From assembly GCA_030512295.1 (NCBI GenBank), contig JAULSR010000002.1:4030001-4094000 (forward strand): a stretch of 64,000 nt of DNA. The letters run 5' to 3'. This document shows positions 10,782 through 21,830 of this stretch, one piece after another. Every line of letters starts with the position of its first letter. Positions within the stretch are counted from its first letter, which is position 1. This stretch comes from Bombardia bombarda. Its lineage: Eukaryota > Ascomycota > Sordariomycetes > Sordariales > Lasiosphaeriaceae. The notes under the pieces are model-generated. The model ran no database searches. It saw only the letters and a list, made by a program, of their open reading frames with translations, and was not told the origin of the DNA. Made by a program: the position numbers and the translations under genes.

Positions 10782-11373
10782 CTACAGCGGATGTAGATAC
10801 AAGCAGTGGAGCTGCGTCTCCCACTCGACGTCATCTCTCTCGTCTAGCCAACCAGTCTCTCCGATACAGCCTACGTATCCCTCGAGATATTGGCCGTGCG
10901 ATAGGCGAACCTGGTCCAATGCCGGCATCTCAAGGGGGAAGCGCCTTCCACAGTTTCCTTGTGCCCTTGTTGAAGGTTGTAATACTCGACCCATATGCGT
11001 CCCGATGTTGTTCAATCTATGCACCTCCCCACTAGGGCCGTCGTGGGCGGCAAGACGGACAGAGCGGATGATGCTTTTGTTGGCGCGGCTGACGGCATTG
11101 ACAAAAGTTGCAAAGTGTTCTTCGCTCGCGAAGAGGAAAGCGTTGCGTGAGTAGAAAAAGTGGAGGGTTTCCCAGTAGAGCTGGCGGCTGACGCGGGAGA
11201 TGGCGAGACAGTTTTCCTTGCTGTTCTCCTTGCTGTTCTTATTGGTCGAGATACCGAACTGGTTGGAAAGAGGCTTGGATGTGTCAATGCTGTATGGGGC
11301 CGGCGTGAAGGAGGTGGGAGTATATCTCAAGGCGCAGTTCGCCGGGAAGGGTAAGCAGGGTGCGTGGTTCCAT
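10782..11373 (-). pseudogene. F-box-like/2EXR-type protein gene with a frameshift
   Basis: The ATG at 11373 (context CCAACATGG) begins MEPRTLLTLPGELRLEIYSH, the LPxELRxxIY start that typifies fungal F-box-like, 2EXR and DUF7730 proteins. That frame stops at 11284-11286, just after HAGPIQH. A second frame, shifted by one base at that spot, continues with DTSKPLSNQFGIS, then CLAISRVSRQLYWETLHFFY. This is the conserved 'LLxxxRQIYxEAxxxFY' block of the same families. It then runs VRLAAHDGPSG and on to a stop at 10782. A two-copy 12-bp repeat encodes KENSKEN near the break. Such proteins are numerous and of unknown function in ascomycetes. One indel would repair it, so sequencing error cannot be excluded. 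Confidence 0.65.
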
Positions 11374-11799
11374 GTTGGATTTTCTTTGTTTGGACTTGTT
11401 GTGGTGAAAATACTGGAAAGGCGTTTGGGGATTTGAGAGGGAAAGAGAATGGGTATTCGATCAAAGGTCAAACAAAGTATAACATGCATCCATACAAAAA
11501 GGGGCAGGGTATAACCCTAACCCCGTCCGTCAGTGCCCCCCCCCTCCCCCCTTACAAGATAGACCTACTTTGTAGACCCAGACCTAGTTCCAGAACGCAC
11601 GTGCCCCGAGTTGATCCTCGGCCTGCAATTGCATTTTTGGGAGGGGGTCCTGGGTTCCCTTGGCGACCATATCGCGCCAACCAAGGTAAAACAAGTACGG
11701 ATACGAATATACTTCTTTAGAGTTTAGTTCACGTCTACCTAAGGTGCTCTATATCTTTAGAGATCTCGATCTTTATCCACCCCGTTTATAAAAAGGAGA
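11374..11799. other. Divergent intergenic region
   Basis: This 426-bp spacer lies between the minus-strand F-box-like gene and the plus-strand Zn2Cys6 gene and should hold both promoters. It contains a C-rich patch (about 11537-11551). No clear regulatory motif was seen. Confidence 0.5.
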
Positions 11800-14171
11800 A
11801 TGCCCCAAGGCGGCAAATCCAGACGCGCCGTCGTCGCGTGCAAGGCCTGCAATGCGAGAAAGGTCAGATGCACCGTTGCACTGTCTGGACCACCCTGTGC
11901 AAACTGTACTGTTGACGATATCCCGTGCGAGGTCGCCAACCGCAAGCGCCGCCACAATTCCGACTTTATTCCACACACATCGCCAACCAGTGATGAACAT
12001 GAAGGCTCTCAAAGAGGACAGCCCCAGCCTCGACTGGTGAACGAATTAGCACTTCCCATACAGCCACCAGCTCCCACACCAGATGCAGCGCAAGACAGCT
12101 CAGCCTACGCTGATACCCTGAAAGGCGGCAACACCCACGGCGACGGTGTTCCCTTCTACCCAGGAGACAAGCGCGGCCCTGCCTTTGTCATTGACATTTG
12201 CTCCACCTCCACCTCCACCAACAACCACTTCCTCGTCCCCATGCCCCCAATAAAATCCCTCCTCCCCGAAGACATGGCCTACCTGCGCGCCAAAGGCGCC
12301 TTCACCCTGCCCCCGCCCCAGCTCCGCTCAGCCCTCATCCGGAGCTACTTCCACCACGTGCACCCCTTCTCGCCCATCCTGGACCCAGACGGCTTCATCC
12401 TCGAGTACGAAAAGGGACGCATGATGAGCCTGCTCCTGCTCTGGAGCATGTTCCTCGCCGCGGCGAGCTTCATCGACACGGCACTGCTCACCGACGACTT
12501 TTACCCCACGAGGAGGGCGCTCAAGCACGCCATGTACCAGCGCGCCAAGGCCCTGTACGACGCAGACTACGAGAAGGACAAGATCACGCTCATCCAGTCC
12601 ACCTTTCTCATGAGCCATTGGTATGTCGACAGCCAGGACCGCGCGGGCCCGTGGCATTGGAACGGCGTTGCCCTCGGCCTGGCCCATTCCGTCGGGCTGC
12701 ATCGGCTGCCGCCTCCTGTCAAGGGAGGGCAGGGAAAACAGGCAATACGGCCGCCCTTTTGGCGGCGCATGTGGTGGTCGATTTACTGTCGCGAGGTGTG
12801 GCTATCGCTTGGCCAGGGCCGTCCGATGCGGATACCACTGGATGATTCAGACACCCCGTTGCCAGAGCCGTGTGATGCAGATGTCCTGTCGGCCGAGCTG
12901 GATGCTGAGGTCGGTATGAGATATCTGCCTTCACCAACAGAGTTGGCGCAGTTGTTCCACTTGTGGATGTGCGTGGTGAGGGTGACTACCGTGCTGGGCA
13001 CGACGGTACTATCTATGAACTACAGAGCAAAGGGGGCCAAACCAACCAGGCAAGACCTGGACCGCGGAGAGAGGGAGCTCCGGGCGTGTTATCCCGTCTT
13101 GAGCGCCGAAGGGGGCGACGGGTCGGGGATCGAGAGAGCGAGCAGGGTGGTGGCGTCGCATGCTTATCAGGTCAGGTTATACTTTGAGTAAGTGAGCCAC
13201 TCGGACATCACATGTCGTTTTTCGAATCATGGAGTTGATAACAGAGACACACAGAGCAGCAATCATCGTCCTCTACCGACCATTCATCTTCGATACCCCA
13301 AGGGGACTCCCACCAGACGGAGAAGCAGGATGGAGGGCATTTGCACGCCAAATGACACGGACGGCAGCCTCCAATGCAACCTCGGCGGTCAACTCGATAA
13401 TGGCCGAGGATCTGATGCGGTTTTGTTTGACAATCTCGTGAGCTACACTGCCCTCTTTCACCCCATTCTACAATATCTCGTCACCTAACCGCGACACACA
13501 AAACCCGCCAGCGTCCTGGCTCTCGTACCCCCCATGCAGATCCACCTCTTCGAGTCGACCTCGTCCAAGCCCGTGGCCCGCCAGATGGGCAAGCACAACC
13601 TCGGCCTGTGCATGCTCGCCATGGGCGAACTGCGCGAGTCGTTTATCTCGGCCGATGAGGCATACAAGCTGTTTGAGACTGCTCTTGCCAAGGTGGAAAT
13701 CGCCCAGCAACAAAATGCATCGTCGCAAGACACCACCCCTCAGACGCCACCAACACATCGGCCCTCGTTGTCAGTGGTCGTAGACCCCGTGCAGGCTGCA
13801 CCAAACATGTCAGCATGTGGACCAGCTACCACCGGAGACTGGACAGTTCCCGGCTGGCCTGGGGGAAATGGCGTGTCCACGGCAGAGGTCATTGCAGGTT
13901 TGTGGACGCCGTACTGGAACGACACACCCATGGCGGTCGGTGGCGGGGGCGGTTTTGATACACAGTATGATCCTTGTCTCTTTTTTTTTTTTTTCTTTTT
14001 TTTCCCCCCCCTTTCTCGGGACTGCATTGCTGACTCCATCTGGCATCCAGGACAACCAACACGGAGGCCTGGCTCGATATACAGAGCATGGATCGGCCGT
14101 TTGCACTCAACGACTTTGGCTTGTCATCGCCAAACGAGCGTGAAGATGGCTCCGAGCAGTCAATCGGATGA
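11800..14171 (+). CDS. Zn2Cys6 fungal transcription factor, four exons
   Basis: CDS is join(11800..13187, 13255..13437, 13512..13964, 14051..14171), 714 aa. The N-terminus carries a complete binuclear zinc cluster, C14-C17-C24-C33-C36-C43 (VACKACNARKVRC ... PPCANC ... IPC), with a basic tail (RKRRH). The fungal-specific TF domain (Fungal_trans, about residues 160-420) shows SYFHHVHPFSPILD, LLLWSMFLAAASFID, HWNGVALGLAHSVGLHR and PFWRRMWWSIYCREVWLSL, resembling the cutinase-regulator CTF1 group. Introns: 67 bp (GTAAGT...ACACAG, giving YFEAAIIVLYRPF), 74 bp (GTGAGC...CCAG) and 86 bp (GTATGA...TCCAG, containing T14-C-T8-C8). An alternative first intron (donor at GTCAGG, acceptor GGAG) would give HAYQLITETHRAA. 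No target is inferable, and neighbours do not form an obvious pathway. Confidence 0.9.
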
Positions 14172-14482
14172 AAAACTACCCGGCCAGGACCACCCTCCAA
14201 AGATCGTCTCAACAGCCAAGGCTCGCAATATAACCGTCGTCGGCATCCTTCCTGCAGCTGTGCGGGGTGGCTGACCAGGTCAGGGGCTGCAAAAGGGGGG
14301 GGGGGGGGGGGGTGCGCCCCACTTAGTGCCGAGGTCTTTCTTCGGTGACAGAGAGCATCAGGGCAGGGTGGTATTCCTGGGATATACCTATCTGAAGATA
14401 GCATGTAAAAAGTACCTACCTACCTACTGCGGTTCAATACCTATACAGACAAAAAAACAAAACTTCAGTCACAAGTCCCTCG
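14172..14482. other. Short convergent spacer with G18
   Basis: This is the 3' region between the transcription factor (plus) and the enoyl-CoA hydratase (minus). It holds an 18-G run at 14295-14312 and a short CCTA repeat near 14415-14428. No gene. Confidence 0.7.
14295..14312 (+). repeat. G18 homopolymer
   Basis: Eighteen consecutive G in a convergent intergenic spacer. Confidence 0.95.
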
Positions 14483-15503
14483 TCAAATCTTGGCCTTCTC
14501 CCTCCCCCCCTCCTCCCCCGTCCTAACATCCCACCACGGCCAAACCCCCCCATCCACCACAACCTTCCCACCAAACTCAGGCCTCCTCTTCTCCATAAAG
14601 CTCTTGACCCCTTCCATGTTATCCCTCCCGCCCAGCACGTCCAAAAACAAGCGCGAATCCAGCACATGCGTCTTCTCCACCGTATCAGGACAATACAGCA
14701 GCATATCCCTCATAAGCTTGGTGCTCGTCGGGGACGTGTTCGCGGCGATATCCGTCGCCAGCTTGACCGCATGCGCAACCGTCTCCTGCGGTGTGGGCAG
14801 CAAGGCAGAGAACAGCCGGCTCACCAGCGGATCCGAAGCAAGGTAGGCAGATCCCGTGGTGGCAATGTGCATGGCGTTGGATAGACCGATCAACCGCGGC
14901 AGAAAGAAGGCAGAGCACGACTCAAGAGTCAGCCCGCGCCGGGAAAACGGCAGCGCGATCTTGGCGCCAGAATAGGCGACACGTATGGTGGCGGGCAGTG
15001 TGATAGTCAGCCCGAAGCCGGCGGCGGGGCCGTTGAGCGCGACGATGGTGGGTGCTGAGCAGCGGGTTATGGCGAGGGCGACGCGGCCTCCTCTGTTTGT
15101 CTTGTCAGCGGTGTAGAGTATGACGGTGTAGAGTATGACGGTGTAGAGTATGACTATAGGGTAGGTGGACGACGAACTGGTCTCGATAGCTGCGCATGGC
15201 CTCCTCGCTCTTCTTGTGCGCCATCAGGCCGGCGAAACCAACCTCCAGGTCGGCCCCTGCGCAAAAGGCCTTGCCATTGCCGGTGAGGACGATGGCGCGG
15301 ACGCGTGGGTCGGCGTCGACGAGGTTGTAGACGGTCTCGAGCTCGTTGAGGAGGTTTTCGTTTACGGCGTTGAACTTTTGCGGCCGGTCGAAGGCGACGA
15401 TGAGCACCTTTGTTGCGGTGGGGGAGTCGGCCGGGACATGAGTGACAGCGATGTCTTTGAAGGGGAGGGAGGCGTACGAGGCCGGGGGCGTGGATGATGG
15501 CAT
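14483..15503 (-). CDS. Enoyl-CoA hydratase/isomerase, probably peroxisomal
   Basis: CDS is complement(15178..15503, 14483..15092), 311 aa. The crotonase fold shows FDRPQKFNAVNENLL, the oxyanion-hole blocks GNGKAFCAGADLEVGF and ALNGPAAGFGLTITLP, and FSRRGLTLESCSAFFLPRLIG with an acidic residue where isomerase-type members have their catalytic Glu. The C-terminus is EKAKI; the last three residues AKI fit a PTS1 peroxisomal signal, suggesting fatty-acid beta-oxidation (delta3-delta2-enoyl-CoA isomerase-like). The 85-bp intron (15093-15177) uses a weak GTTCGT donor and AACAG acceptor and gives YRDQGGRVALAI. It contains three tandem 15-bp repeats, so reading through it yields a false SHTLHRHTLHR tail. 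The exact reaction (hydratase or isomerase) is not decided by sequence. Confidence 0.88.
15111..15155 (+). repeat. 15-bp x 3 tandem repeat inside an intron
   Basis: Three head-to-tail copies of a 15-mer (GTGTAGAGTATGACG, the last with one change at its end) fill more than half of the 85-bp intron of the enoyl-CoA hydratase gene. Confidence 0.95.
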
Positions 15504-16057
15504 TTTTGGGAGTGGTGGGATTGTTGGGACTTGGTGAGCTTTACAGCTATGAGATGAGAAGGTGAGGGAGGCTTCTAATATAGATAGATAGAGAGGTAGG
15601 TAATGCTTGGTATTTGAATGTGCCTGAGTCTCATATCACCTCTCACGTTAGAGATAGTGACGACCTTCCTTGGAAATTTATATCATATCGTAGATATTAC
15701 TCCTCCCTCCTCCCTCCTCCCTCACCCCAATACCTCGGTTGCCTTCTTACCAATGCTGCCGTTCCTTCCGGGGAAGCGTTGCCGCCAAGCCACTCTTGGC
15801 AGGGGCCCACAAAGTGCCGAGATAACCTTTTTCAACCCTCTGAGTCTGTCTGAACTCCAAGCTCGGTTCCCAACACTGCAGCTCAACGGTCTCTGACTCG
15901 CCGCTTGCTTGTCTCAACAAACGCGCGGCTGTTTTTGTCCATGTTTATTGTTTTGATGAAGCATAAAAAGCGTTTTGATCTCGCGCTTGTATCTCATTCC
16001 GAGTTCAGTCAACATAATCTCAAGTTCTTCATCGCTCAACTGCATACGACCACCAAG
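15504..16057. other. Divergent promoter region
   Basis: This 554-bp spacer lies between the divergently transcribed enoyl-CoA hydratase (minus) and THEM6-like gene (plus). It contains a TCCTCCC repeat patch around 15701-15723. No other gene. Confidence 0.6.
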
Positions 16058-17018
16058 ATGGGCGCAGTCAACAGCACCCTCGCCTCGTATGGCTCCAGCG
16101 TCGCCTCCTTCCTCAGCTTCAAGACCCTCGCCATCATCTTTGTCCTCACAAACATCAAATCTCTCCACTTTATGTGGTTTGTACGTACCCCTCCCCAGTC
16201 CCCACTATTTCCCCCTTTTCATACTGTGTATGTTCCCAAACCAAGTAAACAAACAAAACACTAACACACGCCGCACACCACAGCTCCGCTTCCTCCTAAC
16301 CTTCACCCGCCGCCTCACCTCATCGCTCCCACAAACACACCTCTCGCCCGCGTGCCTCTTCCTCCCCGCCATCAACACCACCCGTTCGCCCCTGCTCGAA
16401 TGCGACTACAACATGCACAAGTCCAACTCGACCTACTTCACCGACATGGACATGTCGCGCGGAAACTTTTGCCTCGCCCTCTTCGGCAAGCCCTTCCACC
16501 CCTTCCCCGGCCCCAAGCACTTCAACATGGTCCTCGGCGGCACCACGTGCGTCTGGCGCAAGGAGATCAAGCCGTACGAGCCGTATGAGCTGTGGACGCG
16601 GGTGCTGAGCTGGGATGAGAAGTGGTTGTATGTTGTTACGCATTTTGTCAAGAAGGGGGTTTTTGCGCCTGGGGAGTATTTGTTGCAGCCTGGGAAGGGT
16701 GGCGTTGCTGCTGCTGGGGCCGGTGCTGGGAAGAGGGACGATGGTGAGGGGAGTAAGGAGAGGGCTCTGAAGGCCGTGTTTGCGTCGTCGGTGGCGAGAT
16801 ATGTGTTCAAGAGTAACAGGAAGACGGTGCCGCCACACGAGGTGTTGCTGAAGTGTGGGCTGCTTCCTGAGGATGATAACGAAGGCGCATTGGCTGAGGT
16901 CGAAAGGGTGAGGGCGGACTCGTTGGCAGTGGGCAGGCTGGAGTCGGGTTGGGATTCTGTCCACGCGTGCTTTGAGCCGGGGTCGGTTGCGCTGGGGAAG
17001 TTTGCGTGTGTATACTGA
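16058..17018 (+). CDS. THEM6-like hot-dog thioesterase-superfamily protein
   Basis: CDS is join(16058..16180, 16284..17018), 285 aa, with a 103-bp intron (GTACGT...CACAG). Residues 1-45 hold a hydrophobic segment (FLSFKTLAIIFVLTNIKSLHFM) likely to anchor it in the ER membrane. The core reads ECDYNMHKSNSTYFTDMDMSR, the signature block of the THEM6/Them-like 4HBT family, followed by GGTTCVWRKEIKPYEPYELWTRVLSWDEKWLY and FVKKG. Fungal homologues are often mislabelled 'capsule polysaccharide biosynthesis protein'. A Gly/Ala-rich loop (GGVAAAGAGAGKRDDGEG) interrupts the C-terminal part. The Asp of the ECDYN block is where hot-dog acyl-thioesterases keep an acidic residue, but activity in this subfamily is unproven. 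Confidence 0.88.
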
Positions 17019-17269
17019 CTGGAGGTCAGCTGGTGATCATTTGGGGGCACGTTCTTTATATTCGCAAAGAAATACCCAAATATAAGGCCCGTACGATTCA
17101 TTACCAAGCGTCAGCGAGAAACTTCCCGTTGGAGGAACGTTCAGTATTGTGTGGCCTATATGAGGCTTTGCTTCCCCCCATAGTGGTACCAACCGCTTAT
17201 CGCTGTCAAGGGTATTTTACTACCCCTATTGTGGAGCTATGCTGGCAACCACGCATGGAACCCACCACT

Positions 17270-19005
17270 TCAGACAAGTTTGAACTCAGTCAGCTGAAAC
17301 CCCCGATCCCGCAAAGCCTCTGGTAGAAGTCGAGGATCAGAGTTCATGGTTTCGCCAGTAGCTTTGTTTCTAAACATTTGGCAGAAAAGGGGGTCATCTC
17401 GGGTCCGGGTCCATTCCATAGGCTCCCAGTCTGTTGGGAGAGGGCAGCTGTCGAGCCGCGGGTCGCCCGAGACGGTGACGTTTGACTCTGTGTTGAGATA
17501 TTCCGGCTTGTACGCGCCGTCCTTGAGACTGACCATGACTTTCCAGGGGGGTAGGAAATGGGCCTAGTATGGCTTCCCCGTCCATAATGCCGTGAATAAA
17601 ACAGGGGCCGACAATCCTGTAGTATGATCCGCTGCCTTGAACTGGTCGTAGCATCATGGGGTGCTCGTATCCTAGAAGTACAGATATGATATCTCCTGCA
17701 TAGAGTGCGTGTCAATAGATAGTCAGGTAGGTGCTTAGGCAATATGAGTAAGTCAGACTTAAAGCAGGGTATATAAGGAATATTTGCTTACCTGGACGTA
17801 CGGCCTTGGGCCCGAGTCCTATATATCCCCCCTCGGCAGCGATGATGTCGGTCGTTGCGAAAAGATCCAGCAAGTCTCTCTTAAAGTTAGTAAAACCTCC
17901 CGAGTCGTGAAGGTGGAGAGCAATGTCTGCCCATTCTTCCATACTCGGATACCCTACAAAGATTCTCATACGATCCGAGGCCATGCCGGCGGCGAATGTT
18001 TGGAGGTATGCGTCGTACAACGACTCGCCGTTTCTGTATTTCGCGGCTTTGAGCTTGTCGATTCCCAGCGCGCACAAGAAGTCATGTATGTCCCTGATGT
18101 CCGTGATGTTTGTTTCGACTGTAGTCACCGTGGATACCAAGAGACCCGCGGCGATCAGGACGTCCCCAGAAACCAGCACGTCTGCACAAGTCATGCCGCT
18201 AGCGCAAAAAGCAAGAATATCGTAGTTGTTGACGATCCGGAGAGACCAGTCAGGCACCCAGGATGGCTGGGATAGGTCAGCATTGCCGCCGCAGCGGGTG
18301 AGTAGATCCAGGCGCTTGACGTGGGTCGCTCAGAAAGTTGAGTGTGGCCAAAGCCTGGCTGCTTCCGTCTCCCTCTGGCCCGATCCAGACGACGACGCGA
18401 GCGGCCTGGGAATAGATCTTGTCCATGCGGAGAACCTGCGCTCCCCTCTCGCCTGCGTCTTCTTGATTAATACAAATGGCATCGATCCAAAGAGTCCTTG
18501 TCATGCCGTCCGGATATCGAAGATGACGCAGCGCTTGTTCGAGATTCTGTCCGACAAGTAGTTGGGAGGGGCCAGACGGGCAGTCAATCAGAATTTATTT
18601 TTTGGGATCAGACGGCGAACCCCAGGTATAAGACAGTGCCTCATACTTGGGGGAGGTGGTGTCATCGTCTTGCTCCTCATCCTTGTTCACTTCCTCGTAG
18701 CATTCACGAGGGAAGGATGGATCTGGATGTGTCCACGATGTGATTTCCGTGTCATTGTTATCCTCGTACCAAAACATGGTTCGCCCCTCACGCGTCTCGT
18801 AGGCTTCCCATCCTTCGGGAAGAGAATGTTGGAGTTGACTCAGCGTAAGTCTGCTCGCAGATACTGACTTGATTTTCGGTTGAGCAAATGGGACGTGAAA
18901 TATTCGCACGTGAATTGGCTCCTGTGGTAGGCCGGGCAGCAAATGGAGGAGACGAATTTCCTCCTTGCTAGTGTCCAGTTTCTGGTACTGGTAGGTCTGC
19001 GACAT
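17270..19005 (-). pseudogene. HET-domain (heterokaryon incompatibility) pseudogene with two WW-like segments
   Basis: The ATG at 19005 starts YQKLDTSKEEIRLLHLLPG, a HET opening. A WW-like module follows (LPEGWEAYETREGRTMF then ITSWTHPDP), then HET block 1, YEALSYTWGSPSDPKK. An in-frame TAA (18595-18597) interrupts, after which the same frame resumes with LLVGQNLEQALRHLRYPDG, LWIDAICINQEDAGERG and AARVVVWIGPEGDGSS. The frame is lost near 18345-18270, where an internal deletion fuses it out of frame to SQPSWVPDWS. The rest encodes the HET C-terminal region (GYIGLGPKAVRPG; 96-bp intron 17696-17791; GPCFIHGIMDGEAILG). One extra C in a six-C run (17546-17551) breaks the frame before a second WW-like segment (LPTDWEPMEWTRT ... 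RNKATGETMNSDPRL). Three independent lesions make it non-functional as read. Confidence 0.85.
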
Positions 19006-19800
19006 AGTAGTTGCTCTCTAAGTTTCTGAAATACAAAGAGAATGAAGTTGAAGCAGAGGAGAGATGCAAAGTACAAATATGTGACGAAGAGGGAGTTTAT
19101 CGGGCAGCGACAGATTCACGAGGTAAGCACGGCTTTTACAGCTGGAGTGCCTCGTCTCTACACTCGCGTGGAACAGTACATGTATGCTGCTTCCCCTAAA
19201 ATACAAATCCTGCATTTGGTAAGGCTTAGCTGCACCACCATTCTGCCTAGACTCCCTAGCAACAGACAACAAGGCACTCACAAACTGTTCCCGCAATGAA
19301 CCTCAGTTTTGAAGTTAGATGTATTGCTAAACTCTGCTGAAAAGCTGCGAGATAATATTTGAATAATTCAAACCGGACTACGAGGTCTATTTTGCCCCTG
19401 CACCTATTATTGCTCTGTGGTTATCTTTTCAAAAAAAAAGCCTCTTCTTCATGGTGCTTGTAAATGTGAGACACAAACCATGTGTGAGCACCTTTTTATC
19501 TTATCGCCAGACACGTAAACAGGAAAGATCGACCAAAACGCCAAGATATTATTCCAATACTTCTGTGGTCATTATTACTCCTTACATGTCTTATCCTGGT
19601 CACATTGGTAAAGCCACGACTACTAGTTTAAAGCACTCTCACATTATCTTCGTTACACGCCATAAGATACTGGAAGCTGAAAGAAGATGAACAAAACATA
19701 ACACGGCGTTGGTTTATTAAACCAATCATTTCCATAACCATCAACGTCTGTCATACCATACCATATCCTATGCAGCATTAAACATGAACCGTAAACCCCC
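19006..19800. other. Intergenic, no gene seen
   Basis: It carries the upstream region of the HET pseudogene and the 3' flank of the next minus-strand gene. It is AT-rich around 19330-19440. Nothing else is supported. Confidence 0.6.
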
Positions 19801-21830
19801 TCAAACCAAAACCGAAATAGCCACCCTACTCCCGCTTCTCTCCTTCTCCTCTTTACCCTTCTTATTCCCCTTGAACATACCTCTCAACATGTTTCGCTTT
19901 TTCTCCCTCTGCCTAATCACCGTGTCCACCTTGCTGCCTCTCTCCCCCTCCTCCTCCTCCTCATCGCTACTGTCATCTCTCCCGCCACCCTCAATCGCCC
20001 TCAACCCGATCTTGGCCTTGGTATTTTTCGCAGATTTTGACACCGAACTACCATGTTCATGCTGATGATGGCTCTTGTGACTCTTGTGGCCCTTGTGGCT
20101 CATATGAATCGCCTCGCTCTCCACCACGGAACCCTTCCTTTCACCTCTCTTACTCGTACTGCTCTTACTGCCCGGAACATGCTCCTCCCTCAAGTTGCTA
20201 TGTCTCCGACTATTTTCATGGGTGCCACGATGGTGACTGCGTTCTTTATACCCTCTTGGTCCCACCTGGGATATCGAGTCCTCTGGGCGCAAGTCTCTGC
20301 CAGCATTGGAGCGTGCCGCCTTCCGCATCCGACTGGCAATAGGGGTTATGAGGTTTCCCTCCACTTTCTCTTCCTCGATCGCCTTCTCCATTTCCTTTAA
20401 CTCCACCTCGCTGATCGCGCGCCGCCAGGTCTCAATAGTGCTCAGCTCCTCGACATTTTCCAGCACTAATGCTTCGTCATAGCTTGTCGCACTGTCGCCA
20501 CCCCCCGGAACCGGCACCGGCACGGGCTCTTGCGGCATACCTCGCATCTCAAACGGCTTCTCCTTTTCTCTATTCGTATCCACCAACCGCTTGATAATCT
20601 TCAACCCGCCAAATATCACCACCGTCACGCCCACCGCAATGCTCGTGCCAATCATGAACTGCGGAGATGCCAGGAGAAAATAGATGGCCGGACTGGCCCC
20701 CTGCAACGCAGCGAGAAACGCAGGGCTCATCTTGCCTATCAGGGCGGTCAACTCCGCAAGGGACAGCGCCACAGCAGCCGCGGCCTGGGGATTCTGCTGC
20801 AGGTTCGATATTATGGTGATGGCTGTTTGCTGCAGGCAGTGCGCCTCGTCGAGGAGCGCTTCAATGCGACCGATGAGGCTCATTGCCTCGTCCTGCTTCG
20901 CCTCTTCAGGATTAGATGGGTCGAGTTCGTGTTGTTCGTCGTCGCTGCTGTGGTCGAGATCGACGCGCGTAGCGAGGTCGGGCGGGATGTTGCCGTAGGC
21001 GAGGTGCATGTCTATGTCCTTCTTTTCCTTCTTGGCGAGCGATGTCTCGGAGCGGGATGGTCCCAGTGGCGGTCTGCTGTTGCTGCTTCGTGGCAGCGGT
21101 ACCGGTATGGTGGGGTTCTGCGGCACGATGGTTGTCTGGGTGTAGAGCGACTGGGGCGCAGGCCGGTGCGGCATGGTGGCGGCGTGGGTGAGGGTCGGGC
21201 GCGATAGCTGCATGTCGCGCGGGGCTGTCTCGGCGTATGGAGAGCGGTATGTTTTGGATCCAGACCTGGCAGCAGATGGGGATACGGATGAGACCTCTGA
21301 GTGCGTCTTCAGGTTGTTCTCGGTGAGCTGCAGTGGGCGGGCGGTGCGCGGAGGACCGCCCTCGCCGCGATGTGAGCGACGTGAGCGGTGGCTGTGGCGG
21401 GACGAGGCATGCGAGCGGTCATCGTCTTGGGATTGACGGCGGTCTGAAGCGTCCCGGATGGCGCGACGATCGTGGCCTCGGTCATGGTCGTCGTACTCGT
21501 CATCGTACTCGTAGTATCGGTCGCGGCCGTCGTGGTAGTGGTCGTGAGTTCGATGCGGTGTCACGTCAAACGTCTTGGCCCGCTGGATGCTGGTGCGCTG
21601 CTCGGCTTTTTCGATCTTCAAGGCGTACTTGCGCTCCTTGTAAGTGGCTTTGGCATCCTTGAAGATGTTGACGAGGTGTTTGCCCTGTTGCGCCTGCTGT
21701 TAGCCATGCTTGATCCCGTCGTGTCCGTGTCGGCGGTGAAGGGGAAAAGTCGGGATTGAAGTTCGGGTCTTACCGTGCTAATAATCTTCCCAGAGTTGTT
21801 CACAATGGTGATGATCTCGGTGGCTGTCAT
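19801..21830 (-). CDS. Conserved fungal protein with hydrophobic centre and disordered flanks
   Basis: CDS is complement(21774..21830, 19801..21696), 650 aa. The 77-bp intron (GTAAGA...AACAG) joins NNSGKIIST to QAQQGKHLVNIFKDAK. Exon 1 gives MTATEIITIVNNSGK. An amphipathic Lys/Glu stretch follows (ATYKERKYALKIEKAEQ), then a His/Asp/Arg-rich disordered region, an Ala/Leu-rich helical part (AAAAVALSLAELTALIGK) and two hydrophobic segments (AIYFLLASPQFMIGTSIAV, VTVVIFGGLKIIKRLVD). The C-terminus is basic-acidic and disordered and ends VAISVLV. No catalytic motif is seen. The layout suggests a membrane-associated scaffold. Codon use is GC-rich and uniform, and I see no lesions. Confidence 0.78.
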
